Assembly: GCF_001719615.1 (NCBI RefSeq)
Contig: NZ_MDVX01000021.1
Location: 1 to 43,197, forward strand
Origin: Neptunicoccus sediminis
GTDB taxonomy: Bacteria > Pseudomonadota > Alphaproteobacteria > Rhodobacterales > Rhodobacteraceae
Direction: 5' to 3'
Length of the DNA stretch: 43,197 nt
Of this stretch, positions 16,199 to 24,852 are shown piece by piece. Each line of letters opens with the position of its first letter. Position 1 is the stretch's first letter. Below the pieces are notes generated by a model. It was given only the letters and a program-made list of their open reading frames with translations. It was not told where the DNA came from and did not search any database. The position numbers and the translations under genes were made by a program.

Positions 16199-17155
16199 AT
16201 GCAGCGCAAAGGTTTCTCACGGACCGCCCGAATTGAATGGCAAACCCTGAGCCTGATTTTTTCAACCTATGGCCTGTGGGTGTTTATCGGCTGGCAGGTC
16301 TACCCGCATTTTCCGGTCACGGCCCTGTGCCTGCTCGCCCTGTTGAACGCGCTGCATTCCTCGCTGGTGCATGAAGCGCTGCATGGTCATCCCACCCGCA
16401 AGCGCCATCTGAACGAGCTGCTGGTTACGGCCAACCCCGGATTGATCTGGCCCTATCGTCGCTATCGCACCCTGCATTTGCGACACCATGCGGATGAGAC
16501 GCTGACCGACCCTTTCGACGATCCCGAAAGCTATTACAGGGCGCAAGGCTATTACGCGGCGCTGCCCCTGTGGGTCCAGCGGGTGCTTGGTTGGTCAAAC
16601 ACCTTGCTTGGGCGGCTGGTGCTCGGCCCGCCATTGTCTTGCATTGCCCTGATCTGCGGTGACATCTCGGCCTTGCGCCACGGTGAGCGGGATGTGGCAA
16701 AAGCATGGTTACTTCACGGGCTTGGCCTGATCCCGGTCCTGTTCTGCCTGTTCGTTCTGTTCGAAATTCCACTGTGGCTCTACCTTGGGACGGCCTGTTG
16801 GGGCGGGGCGGCGCTGATTTCCCTGCGTACCTTTGCTGAACACCAATGGCATGAAACACCGGAAGGCCGCACCATCATCGTTGAGAAATCGCCTTTCAGT
16901 TTTCTGTTCCTGAACAATAACTTGCATCTGGTTCACCATAAGAACCCCGCTGCCCCGTGGTACACACTGCCTGCCCTCTATGCGCAGGACAAAGACCACT
17001 GGCGGCGCATGAACCAACATTACGTTTTTCCAAATTACTGGAAATTAATCCGCACCTATGCTCTGATAGCCAAAGAACCTGTCGTTCATCCCGCCTGGCA
17101 CCGGAGCAAGGAGGCTCAGAGTGACCCGATACCGCGCAGCCCTACCAATGTATGA
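16199..17155 (+). CDS. Membrane fatty-acid desaturase / hydroxylase family protein
   Basis: This 318-residue integral membrane protein carries the three His clusters of the desaturase superfamily: HEALHGH (His58, 62, 64), HLRHH (His93, 96, 97) and HLVHH (His243, 246, 247), which hold a di-iron centre. Hydrophobic stretches flank the clusters. The start at 16199 is fixed by an ideal AGGAGG at 16187-16192. The frame is open upstream to 16124 but has no such site. The substrate could be a fatty acyl chain or a carotenoid-like lipid, and sequence alone does not decide. Its 3' end overlaps the next gene by 35 bases, and the divergent XRE gene is its likely regulator. Confidence 0.88.
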   Translation: MQRKGFSRTARIEWQTLSLIFSTYGLWVFIGWQVYPHFPVTALCLLALLNALHSSLVHEALHGHPTRKRHLNELLVTANPGLIWPYRRYRTLHLRHHADETLTDPFDDPESYYRAQGYYAALPLWVQRVLGWSNTLLGRLVLGPPLSCIALICGDISALRHGERDVAKAWLLHGLGLIPVLFCLFVLFEIPLWLYLGTACWGGAALISLRTFAEHQWHETPEGRTIIVEKSPFSFLFLNNNLHLVHHKNPAAPWYTLPALYAQDKDHWRRMNQHYVFPNYWKLIRTYALIAKEPVVHPAWHRSKEAQSDPIPRSPTNV

Positions 17156-17852
17156 CCTGCCAGAGTACAAGGCAGAGACGGACAGGTTGTGGCAAAACGT
17201 TCTGGCCGGATTGCACAAACGGGGCGCTGATCTTTTGGTGGATTTCTACCGCCCTGAAACCGATCACGCCGCGGATGAACTGCTCGCCCATCCCCGTTTG
17301 TTATTGTCCCAGACCTGTTGGGGTCCGATTTCATGCGGTGTCGCACCGGAATTGCACATTCTTGCCCAGCCGGATTTTTCCGACGTTCCAGGCGGTCAGG
17401 GGCCGCTGTATCGTTCCGCAGTGATTGCGACCGGAAAAGGCATCAACCAATCGCCGCCGGACGACCGGAAAGCCGTCCTGCCCGTTGACGCCCTGCGCGG
17501 TAAACGGCTGGCCTTTAACGACCGCGCGTCCCTTTCGGGCTATCTGTCCATCACCGCCGACATGACCGCCGCCACCAAGCAGCGTAAGGCGTTTTACAGC
17601 CACGGGGAACATTCCGGCAGCCACCGTCATTCCGTGCAGATGGTGGCAGAGGGCAAGGCTGATATTGCCGCAATCGATTGTCGCACATGGGCGATGTTGC
17701 AGGAGTGCGAACCGGCGGCGAAACAGGTGCATGTGATCGGCTGGACGCAGGCCCGCAAAGGATTGCCCTATGTGTGCAGCCCCAAGATCGAACCTGCGCT
17801 GCAGAACATCCTGTCAGACACATTGCAGGAACTGGGCGCCCATGCGGTTTGA
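17121..17852 (+). CDS. PhnD-like phosphate/phosphonate-type binding protein without signal peptide
   Basis: This 243-residue protein resembles the periplasmic binding proteins of phosphate/phosphite/phosphonate transporters (MYDLPE, SQTCWGPI, GKRLAFNDRASLSGYLS, HSGSHRHSVQMVAEGKADIAAIDC). It has no signal peptide or lipobox: the first residues are MTRYRAALPMYDLPEY. No transporter permease or ATPase gene is adjacent. The GTG start at 17121 follows an ideal AAGGAGG (17108-17114) and lies inside the desaturase gene, so its translation is coupled to the desaturase. It may be a cytosolic ligand-binding or enzyme-like protein linked to lipid modification. The role is open. Confidence 0.82.
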   Translation: MTRYRAALPMYDLPEYKAETDRLWQNVLAGLHKRGADLLVDFYRPETDHAADELLAHPRLLLSQTCWGPISCGVAPELHILAQPDFSDVPGGQGPLYRSAVIATGKGINQSPPDDRKAVLPVDALRGKRLAFNDRASLSGYLSITADMTAATKQRKAFYSHGEHSGSHRHSVQMVAEGKADIAAIDCRTWAMLQECEPAAKQVHVIGWTQARKGLPYVCSPKIEPALQNILSDTLQELGAHAV

Positions 17853-17864
17853 AAGCCGGCGGCG

Positions 17865-18347
17865 TTAAACCCCGACCCGCATGCAGGTTGTTGATCCGGT
17901 GGCATAGATCTTGCCGTCCTCCACCCCGCGCAATTCCGCATCTGCGACCCCAGTGGTGCGCCCCACATGGCTTGCCACGCTGACGGCTTCCACTTCCATG
18001 CCTTCAGGCACGGGGCGGATGATGTTCACCTTGTATTCAAGCGTGGTGTAATGTGCGCCCTTGCCGGCTTTCGACATGATCGCACAGGCCATCGCACTGT
18101 CGAGGATTGCCCCGTACCAGCCACCATGCGTGGTCCCGCCGGGATTAAACGCCGCGTATTGCGGGATGCCCCGAAACACGGCGCGGCCGAATTCCACAGC
18201 TTCCAGACGGAAATTCATCAGCCCTGCGATGGGCGGGGCCGCGACCTCGCCGGTTAGGGTCTTTTGCAGATACTCCAGTCCGGTCCAGTCCTTTTGCTCC
18301 GGTCCGGGCAAATCGTCAGGGGTTTTAGCATAGTTCAGGTCGCGCAT
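17865..18347 (-). CDS. PaaI-family hotdog thioesterase
   Basis: This 160-residue protein has the hotdog thioesterase pattern: a NPGGTTHGGWYGAILDSAMA helix, where the family has HGG followed by a catalytic Asp, and strands such as TTLEYKVNIIRPV. Relatives hydrolyse acyl-CoA thioesters in the cytosol. It lies 73 bases downstream of metF on the same strand. Its Shine-Dalgarno, GGAGAG (plus-strand 18357-18362, 9 bases before the ATG), is buried in the 3' arm of a strong hairpin, so expression from a metF read-through message may be held back. Confidence 0.87.
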   Translation of the reverse strand: MRDLNYAKTPDDLPGPEQKDWTGLEYLQKTLTGEVAAPPIAGLMNFRLEAVEFGRAVFRGIPQYAAFNPGGTTHGGWYGAILDSAMACAIMSKAGKGAHYTTLEYKVNIIRPVPEGMEVEAVSVASHVGRTTGVADAELRGVEDGKIYATGSTTCMRVGV

Positions 18348-18352
18348 GGCAA

Positions 18353-18391
18353 AAGGCTCTCCGGTTGATTGTGATCAAACCGTAGAGCCTT
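18353..18391 (-). terminator. Hairpin between metF and the thioesterase gene, containing the thioesterase ribosome site
   Basis: On the minus strand AAGGCTCT-a-CGGTTTGAT pairs with ATCAACCG-g-AGAGCCTT across a CACA loop (8 + 8 pairs with one mismatch and one bulge), followed by TTGCC and then the thioesterase ATG. It can act as the metF terminator and as a lid on the thioesterase Shine-Dalgarno. Confidence 0.65.
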
Positions 18392-18420
18392 GATTGCCAG
18401 TGCTTCAAGCGTTCAACCGC

Positions 18421-19293
18421 TCAGGCAGAGGCTTGCAGTTCCAAATGACGTGGCGTTCTTCCGATGGCACGGCAGACATCTGCTGTCAGGGTCGGGTCGT
18501 TCAGCGTGTAAAAATGCAGACCGTCCACGCCCTCGCGCAGCAGGGTATCGCAGGCTTCCGTGCAGATCGCCGTTGCAAACAGACGCTCTGTGTCTGCGGC
18601 GGCGGCATGGCGAAAGCCTTCTTCCATCCAGTAAGGGATCGGGATCGCACACGGCGCCGCGAATTTCTTGGTTTTCGCCCAGTTTTCGATGGGCAGAACC
18701 CCCGGAATGATCGGCTGGGTGATGCCAGCAGCAGCGCAACGGTCACGGAACCGCAGGAAATCTTCAACCTCGAAGAAGAACTGGGTGATGGCGCGGTCTG
18801 CACCTGCATCGAATTTTGCCTTCAGGTGATCCACATCGGATGTGTCGCTGGTGGCATCGGGGTGGCGGTTCGGATAAGCCCCGACCGCAATGTCAAATCC
18901 GCCCAGTTCGGCCAGCGCCTTGACCAGTTCTACAGAACCGGCGAACCCGTCTTTCACCGGCTGGAAACCGGCCTGCGGATCAGAGGCATCACCACGCAGC
19001 GCAACCACGCGGCGCACGCCTTTGGCTGCATAACCACGGGCCACAGACAAGGTTTCTTCGCGGGTGGCATCCACACAGGTCAGATGACCCGCCACCGGCA
19101 TGCCGTAGTTTTGCGCAATCACGCCAGCCGCCGAACAGGTCAGATCCCGCGTCGATCCTCCGGCGCCATAGGTGATGGACACGAAATCCGGATCGAAAAC
19201 TTGCAGGGTTTCCACCGCAGACCACAGCCGGAAACTGGCCGCCAGCGATTTGGGCGGGAAAAATTCAAAGGACAGATCGAAGTCTTTGGTCAT
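18421..19293 (-). CDS. metF: Methylenetetrahydrofolate reductase
   Basis: MetF reduces 5,10-methylene-THF to 5-methyl-THF with FAD, giving the methyl group for methionine synthesis. The 290-residue protein has the bacterial length and the conserved start LSFEFFPPK, where Glu10 corresponds to the catalytic Glu. It also has FVSITYGAGGSTRDLT, LRGDASD, and RAITQFFFEVEDFLRF near the substrate site. It is divergent from a metR-type gene, with a perfect MetR box in between. In this group MetF supplies methyl-THF to methionine synthase, which is not in the window. Confidence 0.96.
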   Translation of the reverse strand: MTKDFDLSFEFFPPKSLAASFRLWSAVETLQVFDPDFVSITYGAGGSTRDLTCSAAGVIAQNYGMPVAGHLTCVDATREETLSVARGYAAKGVRRVVALRGDASDPQAGFQPVKDGFAGSVELVKALAELGGFDIAVGAYPNRHPDATSDTSDVDHLKAKFDAGADRAITQFFFEVEDFLRFRDRCAAAGITQPIIPGVLPIENWAKTKKFAAPCAIPIPYWMEEGFRHAAAADTERLFATAICTEACDTLLREGVDGLHFYTLNDPTLTADVCRAIGRTPRHLELQASA

Positions 19294-19342
19294 CTCGGGT
19301 GCTTTCAGTTGTGTTGTTCCCTAAAGATAGCAGTTTGCAACT

Positions 19343-19355
19343 TGAAGCAAATTCA
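19343..19355. promoter_or_regulatory. MetR binding site
   Basis: TGAAGCAAATTCA matches the MetR consensus TGAANN(A/T)NNTTCA at every fixed position. It lies 49 bases from the metF start and 42 bases from the metR start, where MetR with homocysteine could activate metF and regulate its own gene. Confidence 0.75.
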
Positions 19356-19397
19356 TATTTCTAATAATAATAACGCGGATCATTCATACAGGCTGCC

Positions 19398-20312
19398 ATG
19401 TATCTCGAATTTCGCCATCTCCGTTCTATCCGCGCCATCCACCAACAAGGCGGGCTGGCCCGTGCTGCCGAAGTGCTGAACGTGACCCAATCCGCCCTGT
19501 CCCACCAGATCAAGGCACTGGAAGAACAGGTGGGGATGGAACTGTTTCTGCGTCGCTCCAAACCGCTCAAACTGTCCAAAGCAGGGCACAAGCTGTTGCA
19601 GCTTGCGGATAAGGTCCTGCCCCAGATCGACGCGCTGGAGCAGGATTTCGCAGAACTGATTACCGGAAAATCGGGCCGGATGCACATCGCCATCGAATGC
19701 CACGCCTGTTTTGAGTGGCTGTTCCCCGTGCTGGAAGATTTTCGGCAAAGCTGGCCGAATGTGGATGTGGACATCCGCCCCGGTCTGGCCTTTGACGCCC
19801 TGCCCGCCCTGCAACGGGAAGAAGTAGACCTTGTGGTGTCTGCCGATCCCGAAACCATTGACGGTGTGGAGTTTATTCCCCTGTTTGACTATGCGCCCAC
19901 CTTTGTCTGTGCGCGGTCCCATCCGCTCGCCACCAAACCCTTTGTCGAGGCCGAGGATTTCCGCAACGAGGTTCTGATCACCTATCCGGTGGACAAATCC
20001 CGCCTTGACGCCTTTACCCAACTGCTGACTCCGGCGCGGGTTGAACCCCGCTCCATCCGGCAGGTGGAACTGACAGCGGTGATCATGCTGCTGGTCGCTT
20101 CGGGTCGCGGAGTAAGCGTCCTGCCGGACTGGGTGATTGCAGAGGAAAAATATGGTCATGACTTTGTCGCCCGCCCGATTACAGAGCACGGGTTGAACCG
20201 CAGGCTTTATGCGGCGATCCGCAGCAGCGAGGTGGACAACGGCTATATGCGGGATTTCGTGATGATCACGCGGGACAGGCAGGCCGATGCCGATAATCCG
20301 CAGGTGGCCTGA
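19398..20312 (+). CDS. metR: LysR-family regulator, MetR type
   Basis: This is a 304-residue LysR-type protein with an N-terminal winged helix-turn-helix (about 1-60, LEFRHLRSIRAIHQQGGLAR, then TQSALSHQIKALEEQVG) and a periplasmic-binding-like effector domain (about 90-295). Divergence from metF and the perfect TGAA-N5-TTCA box between them point to MetR, which responds to homocysteine and controls methionine genes. The sequence itself (HIAIECHACFEWLFPVLEDF) also fits MetR, whose effector domain opens in a similar way. Confidence 0.9.
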   Translation: MYLEFRHLRSIRAIHQQGGLARAAEVLNVTQSALSHQIKALEEQVGMELFLRRSKPLKLSKAGHKLLQLADKVLPQIDALEQDFAELITGKSGRMHIAIECHACFEWLFPVLEDFRQSWPNVDVDIRPGLAFDALPALQREEVDLVVSADPETIDGVEFIPLFDYAPTFVCARSHPLATKPFVEAEDFRNEVLITYPVDKSRLDAFTQLLTPARVEPRSIRQVELTAVIMLLVASGRGVSVLPDWVIAEEKYGHDFVARPITEHGLNRRLYAAIRSSEVDNGYMRDFVMITRDRQADADNPQVA

Positions 20313-20388
20313 AAAACGTCCGAATCCCCTTGGCAATAAGGCAGTCAGCGCCTAAACAGCAAAATTCCACCACCAAGGATGCACCCCC

Positions 20389-21180
20389 ATGTCGCAAATG
20401 TCTGCCAATATGAACATTATGATCAAAGCCGCCCGTCGGGCCGGCCGGTCCCTGATGCGCGATTTCGGTGAGGTGGAACATCTTCAGGTCAGCGCCAAAG
20501 GTCCCGGCGATTTCGTGTCCCGCGCCGATCTCAAGGCAGAAGAAATCCTCAAGGAAGAGCTGACAGAGGCCCGTCCGAACTATGGCTGGATGGCCGAGGA
20601 GAGCAAGGAAATCGCCGGTGAGGATCCGACCCGCCGCTGGATCGTTGATCCGTTGGACGGCACAACGAACTTCCTGCACGGCCTGCCCCATTGGGCGATC
20701 TCTATCGCACTGGAACACAAAGGCGAAATCGTCGCGGCGGTGATCTTCAACCCTGCGGGCGAGGAACTCTTCGCGGCGGAAAAAGGGGCCGGTGCATGGC
20801 TCAACGACCGTCGCCTGCGGGTATCGGGCCGCCGCGAAATGATCGAGATGATCTTTGCCACCGGCCTGCCGTTCGGGGGCCGTCCGGACCTGCCGGACAC
20901 CCTGAAGGATCTCGCGCGTATCCTGCCCGGTTGCGCCGGTGTGCGGCGCTGGGGATCAGCCTCGCTCGATCTCGCGTATGTCGCAGCGGGCCGCTATGAC
21001 GGCTTCTGGGAACGCCGTCTGAATGCATGGGATGTGGCCGCCGGTATCCTGCTGATCAAAGAGGCCGGCGGATTCGTGGAAACCATCACGCCCAATGGCA
21101 ACCCGATCACCGATGGCTCTATCATTGCCTCCAACGATCAGGTGTTTGAACGTTTCGCAAAACTGGTGCGCAACACATAA
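20389..21180 (+). CDS. suhB: Inositol monophosphatase family protein (SuhB type)
   Basis: This 263-residue cytosolic phosphatase shows both magnesium-binding motifs of the family: WIVDPLDGTTNF (residues 84-95), and WDVAAGILLIKEAGG (about 213-227). The upstream EES segment (MAEESKE, about 67-73) supplies the first metal-binding Glu. The family hydrolyses inositol-1-phosphate or related sugar phosphates. In several bacteria the SuhB form also acts on RNA polymerase and ribosome assembly, which cannot be judged here. It follows metR by 76 bases on the same strand. Confidence 0.9.
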   Translation: MSQMSANMNIMIKAARRAGRSLMRDFGEVEHLQVSAKGPGDFVSRADLKAEEILKEELTEARPNYGWMAEESKEIAGEDPTRRWIVDPLDGTTNFLHGLPHWAISIALEHKGEIVAAVIFNPAGEELFAAEKGAGAWLNDRRLRVSGRREMIEMIFATGLPFGGRPDLPDTLKDLARILPGCAGVRRWGSASLDLAYVAAGRYDGFWERRLNAWDVAAGILLIKEAGGFVETITPNGNPITDGSIIASNDQVFERFAKLVRNT

Positions 21181-21185
21181 GCACC

Positions 21186-21207
21186 GAAGCGGGGCTTACC
21201 CCGCTTC
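21186..21207. terminator. Hairpin between convergent suhB and ygfZ
   Basis: GAAGCGGGG (21186-21194) pairs perfectly with CCCCGCTTC (21199-21207) across a CTTA loop. The loop contains the ygfZ stop codon. There is no long T run, so its strength as an intrinsic terminator is uncertain. Confidence 0.5.
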
Positions 21208-21948
21208 CGGCAGGGTGACAGTCGCGTCACCCGCCTGCATGTCGCCCTTCACCCGATCAAACCGCAGATAGGCAATGCCCTGCCCGCCGCTTTGGGTGTA
21301 GAGCGTGCCAGCCGCCTTGCCATCACTGCGCAGCTCGGTCCCGACCGGCGCTGCGCCATCGACATTCACCGTGGCCAGCCCTTTGCGCAGCTCGGTCTTG
21401 TGCTTCATCCGCGCGGTCACTTCCTGCCCCACATAGCACCCCTTGCGGAAGTCCACGCCGTTCAGCCGCTCAAAGCCGCATTCCAGAATGAACGATCCAT
21501 CCGCAATCAGCTCCACATCTGTTTGCGGCACGCAATGGGCCACCCGCACAGCATCCCAATCCACGGCATCCGTCTCCTGCGGCGTCTGTGCAAACATCCG
21601 CCAGCCCAGCGCCGGATGGCGCGGATCAGCCATCGCACCATCAGGTCTTTCCCCGATGCCGCGATGCACAAACAGACCCGCATCCGCGATCCCCACATCC
21701 GCCCGCAACTTGTACATGGTCAGCCGCTGCACCAATGCGTCAGCGCGCCCCGCATCTACATCCAGCAGAATGCTATCACCGTCCGCGGCCAGGAAAAAGT
21801 CGAACAGGTATTTCCCCTGCGGCGTCAGCAAGGCGGCATAGACCAGACCATTTTCAAGGCCCTTAAGGTCATTTGTCACCAGATCATTCAGGAATCGCGT
21901 CCGGTCGGTCCCTGTAATACGCAGTACGCGGCGTGTTTCCTCACTCAT
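21196..21948 (-). CDS. ygfZ: Folate-binding YgfZ/CAF17-like iron-sulfur cluster protein
   Basis: This 250-residue GcvT-fold protein carries the YgfZ signature KGCYVGQEVTARMKHK (Cys near residue 170). YgfZ uses folate to help repair or assemble certain 4Fe-4S enzymes such as MiaB-type proteins. The N-terminal half has TDRTRFLNDLVTNDLKGLE, and ALLTPQGKYLFDFF as in the family. It is convergent with suhB and divergent from the glycosyltransferase gene. The length is a little below the E. coli form (326) but usual for alphaproteobacteria. Confidence 0.9.
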   Translation of the reverse strand: MSEETRRVLRITGTDRTRFLNDLVTNDLKGLENGLVYAALLTPQGKYLFDFFLAADGDSILLDVDAGRADALVQRLTMYKLRADVGIADAGLFVHRGIGERPDGAMADPRHPALGWRMFAQTPQETDAVDWDAVRVAHCVPQTDVELIADGSFILECGFERLNGVDFRKGCYVGQEVTARMKHKTELRKGLATVNVDGAAPVGTELRSDGKAAGTLYTQSGGQGIAYLRFDRVKGDMQAGDATVTLPEAG

Positions 21949-22041
21949 GACATCACATCCTTCAATTTTATTCGCCCTTTGGCGGTTAACCGTTTATGTA
22001 GCCTCCAGACACCGCCGTGACCAGAACCATTCCGACAGCCC

Positions 22042-22725
22042 ATGCCCGCACCCATCACCGTTATCATCCCGACCCTGAACTCCGCCCAAACCCTCGGCCC
22101 GACACTGGCGAGCGTCTATGAAGGGATGACCGCAGGGCTGGTGCATCAGGTGATCTTTGCGGATGGCGGCTCTACCGACGGGATCGACCACATCGCTGAA
22201 GAGTCCGGTGCGCAGTTGCATCACTTCTCCGCCGGACGCGGCACCCAGATGGCAGGCGCAGCACGCAGCGCCACAACCCCGTGGCTGATGTTCCTGCACA
22301 GCGACACAGTGCTTGGCGAAGGCTGGACAACGGTCGTGCGCTCCCATGTGGAAACCCGCACCGATGCCGCCTATTTCAAACTCCGCTTTGACACCGGAGG
22401 CGTTGCCGGAACGCTGGTCGCGGCTTGGGCCAACCTCCGCGCGAGAATTTTCGGGCTGCCCTATGGTGATCAGGGCTTGTTGCTGCCCACAGCGCTTTAC
22501 ACCAAAACCGGCGGCTTTCCGGAAATCCCGCTGATGGAGGATGTCGCGCTCGCCCGAAAGCTACGGGGCCAGCTTACCGCGCTCAGGGCCACCGCAACCA
22601 CGAGTGCTGTGAAATACCGCGAGGAGGGCTGGCTGAAACGGGGCGGCAGCAATCTCGTGACCCTGTCGCTCTATTTTCTCGGGCGCTCGCCGGAAGAACT
22701 CGCACGGCGTTACAAAAAAGGCTGA
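22042..22725 (+). CDS. Family 2 glycosyltransferase (TIGR04283-like)
   Basis: This 227-residue GT-A-type glycosyltransferase opens with ITVIIPTLNSAQTLGPTLAS, then FADGGSTDG (about 40-48), RGTQMAGAARSA, and the DxD-like HSDT (about 91-94). The compact size and the GLPYGDQGLLL motif match the TIGR04283 group. Those members occur with lipid or arsenosugar biosynthesis genes in cyanobacteria and proteobacteria, but no such genes are adjacent here, so donor and acceptor are unknown. It is convergent with the ABC exporter gene. Confidence 0.87.
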   Translation: MPAPITVIIPTLNSAQTLGPTLASVYEGMTAGLVHQVIFADGGSTDGIDHIAEESGAQLHHFSAGRGTQMAGAARSATTPWLMFLHSDTVLGEGWTTVVRSHVETRTDAAYFKLRFDTGGVAGTLVAAWANLRARIFGLPYGDQGLLLPTALYTKTGGFPEIPLMEDVALARKLRGQLTALRATATTSAVKYREEGWLKRGGSNLVTLSLYFLGRSPEELARRYKKG

Positions 22726-22732
22726 GTCTTCT

Positions 22733-22758
22733 TCTGGCCCGAAATATCCCGGGGTGAA
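22733..22758 (-). repeat. Short intergenic repeat, degenerate copy in inverse orientation
   Basis: On the minus strand this reads CATTCACCCCGGGATATTTC followed by GGGCC. It keeps the GGGATATTT core of the repeats at 1899-1930 and 3478-3507 and again lies between 3' ends of genes. Confidence 0.4.
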
Positions 22759-22794
22759 TGCGCGCAGCGCAGAGGGGCAGCGCCCCAATACCTG

Positions 22795-24666
22795 CTACAA
22801 GGGGCTGTTTGAATTCCCCATCCCGACAAAGCGGCTGACCATTTCCATCAACCCCCGCTTGCGCTTGCGGGTCGCAAAAGACCGTGGTCGCTTGCGCCGC
22901 CCCCCTTCGGCTTTCATATCGAATTGCAGATTGAACAGATCGGCATAAATCCCGCCCCGTTTGAGCAATTCGTCATGGGTGCCCTGATCCACGATACGCC
23001 CCTGATCCAACACAACGATCTGATCCGCATCAAGGATGGTGGCCAGACGATGTGCAATCACAAGCGTGGTGCGCCCTTTGGACAGCGCATCAAGCCCCTT
23101 GCGGATCGCCGCTTCGGATTCCGCATCCAGCGCAGAGGTCGGTTCATCCAGCAGCAGGATCGGTGCATCCCGCAACATGGCCCGCGCAATGGAAAGGCGC
23201 TGGCGCTCTCCGCCGGAAAAGCTGGATTTGGAGGGATCAATCCGCGTGTCATAGCCCTTTGGCAAGGCGCTGATGAATTCGTCCGCAGCGGCGGCTTTGG
23301 CGGCCTCGATACAGGCTTCCCGTGTGGCGCCTTCGCGCCCGAAACCGATGTTCTCCAGAACCGTGCCGGACAGCAGCACGCTGTCCTGACTGACCACGGA
23401 AATCTGGTTGCGCAGGGATGTGATCTGATGGTCTGTCAGGTCGTGACCGTCGATCAGAATATGGCCTTCGCTGGCGTCGAACAAACGGGGCAAGAGGTTG
23501 AAAATCGTCGATTTCCCCGCACCCGAACGCCCGACAAAGGCATAGGTTTTCCCCGCTGCAATATCCAGATTGATGTCATGCAGCGCGGTATAGCCGTCCG
23601 GATAGGTAAAGCCGACATTGCGGAACTCGATATGCCCTTCGGGTTTGCTTCCCTCGGGGTAGGTAAAGCTACCGTCGGCAATGTCGTTTCTGGTGTCATA
23701 AAGCGCATAAACCCGCTCCAGCGCGGCCATGCCTTGCAAGCCTACCGCATAGGCCCCGCCCAGTTTGCGGGCCGGATTGGTCGCAACGCCCAGCGCCGTG
23801 ATCAACCCGATAAAGCCGGCCAGATCAATCGCGCCCGACTGCATCCGCCAGGCCACCAGAAACAGCAGCACGGCAATGGCGACACCGGCCAGCACTTCGA
23901 TCATCGGCGTGATCAGCGCCTGCCATTTCACCAGTGAAATCCGCAAGCCGACCAGCCGGTCAAACACATGGTTGGAGGTTTTCTTCAGAGATTCTTCCAA
24001 CTGATAGGTCCGCACCATGCGAATTCCGGTTAGACCTTCGTTCACGGATTCCGTCATATGGGCGATTTCGCTCTGGGTGCTTGCGGAAATGCGCCGTATG
24101 CGGGCACCCGCAATGCCAATCGGCCCAAAGGCCAGTGCAAACACCAGAACCAGCCCGATGGCCATAGCCCAGTCGATGGACAGCATCACCACAATCGCAG
24201 CGATTAGGGTTAAAATATCGCGGACCGATCCGAACACCGTGATTGATGCCTGCCGCACCAGTTCAATATCCGCCGAAAACCGCGCCGCCAAAGCAGCCGG
24301 GGCCTCGGCCAGCAGATAGGCCAGATCCATGTAAACCAGCCTGTCATACATGTATTTCTGCATATCCGCCTGCACACGGCTAAGCACACGGTTCTGCACC
24401 ACCTGTTGCAGATAATGGGCGATCCCTTTGCTAAGGGTCAGGCCGATAATCCCCGCCGGACCCCACCAGATAACGCTGGAGTCCTTACGCTCAAGCGCGG
24501 AGATAACCCACTCCATAAACTTCGCATAGCCGGCCGTGGACAGCGCAACCACCAGCATGAACAGGGTAGCCAGAACCATTTTGGGCCAGTGAGGTGCCAA
24601 CCAGTCCCGCCAGAGGCGGCCATAGGCGGCACGTGCATTCAACTGCGGTGTTTCAGCTTCGCTCAT
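22795..24666 (-). CDS. ABC exporter, fused permease/ATPase (MsbA/MDR type)
   Basis: This is a 623-residue half-transporter. The membrane domain (about 1-310) has hydrophobic helices such as MVLATLFMLVVALSTAGYA and VAIAVLLFLVAWRM. The ATPase domain has Walker A VGRSGAGKST (about 377-386), the signature FSGGERQRLS (about 480) and Walker B ILLLDEPTSALD (about 500). MsbA-like members export lipid A or other lipids and drugs across the inner membrane as homodimers. The ATG at 24666 (MSEAETPQL, with AAAGGTCTCT ahead of it) is preferred. The frame stays open to an ATG at 24723, whose extra residues look random. Confidence 0.9.
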   Translation of the reverse strand: MSEAETPQLNARAAYGRLWRDWLAPHWPKMVLATLFMLVVALSTAGYAKFMEWVISALERKDSSVIWWGPAGIIGLTLSKGIAHYLQQVVQNRVLSRVQADMQKYMYDRLVYMDLAYLLAEAPAALAARFSADIELVRQASITVFGSVRDILTLIAAIVVMLSIDWAMAIGLVLVFALAFGPIGIAGARIRRISASTQSEIAHMTESVNEGLTGIRMVRTYQLEESLKKTSNHVFDRLVGLRISLVKWQALITPMIEVLAGVAIAVLLFLVAWRMQSGAIDLAGFIGLITALGVATNPARKLGGAYAVGLQGMAALERVYALYDTRNDIADGSFTYPEGSKPEGHIEFRNVGFTYPDGYTALHDINLDIAAGKTYAFVGRSGAGKSTIFNLLPRLFDASEGHILIDGHDLTDHQITSLRNQISVVSQDSVLLSGTVLENIGFGREGATREACIEAAKAAAADEFISALPKGYDTRIDPSKSSFSGGERQRLSIARAMLRDAPILLLDEPTSALDAESEAAIRKGLDALSKGRTTLVIAHRLATILDADQIVVLDQGRIVDQGTHDELLKRGGIYADLFNLQFDMKAEGGRRKRPRSFATRKRKRGLMEMVSRFVGMGNSNSPL

Positions 24667-24852
24667 AGAGACCTTTGCATGTTGCGGCCACTGGCCTGCG
24701 GGCCGACCTTGTACCATCTGCACCCCTGCTGTCCATGCCCAGCTTGCACAGCCCGCCCCCGCCCCTGCCGCAACGACGCATAAATTGGTTTTGACCTTTC
24801 AAATAGGCAAGAGTACCCATTTGCCTGAAGACCTCTTAAGAAAGCCTTATTC

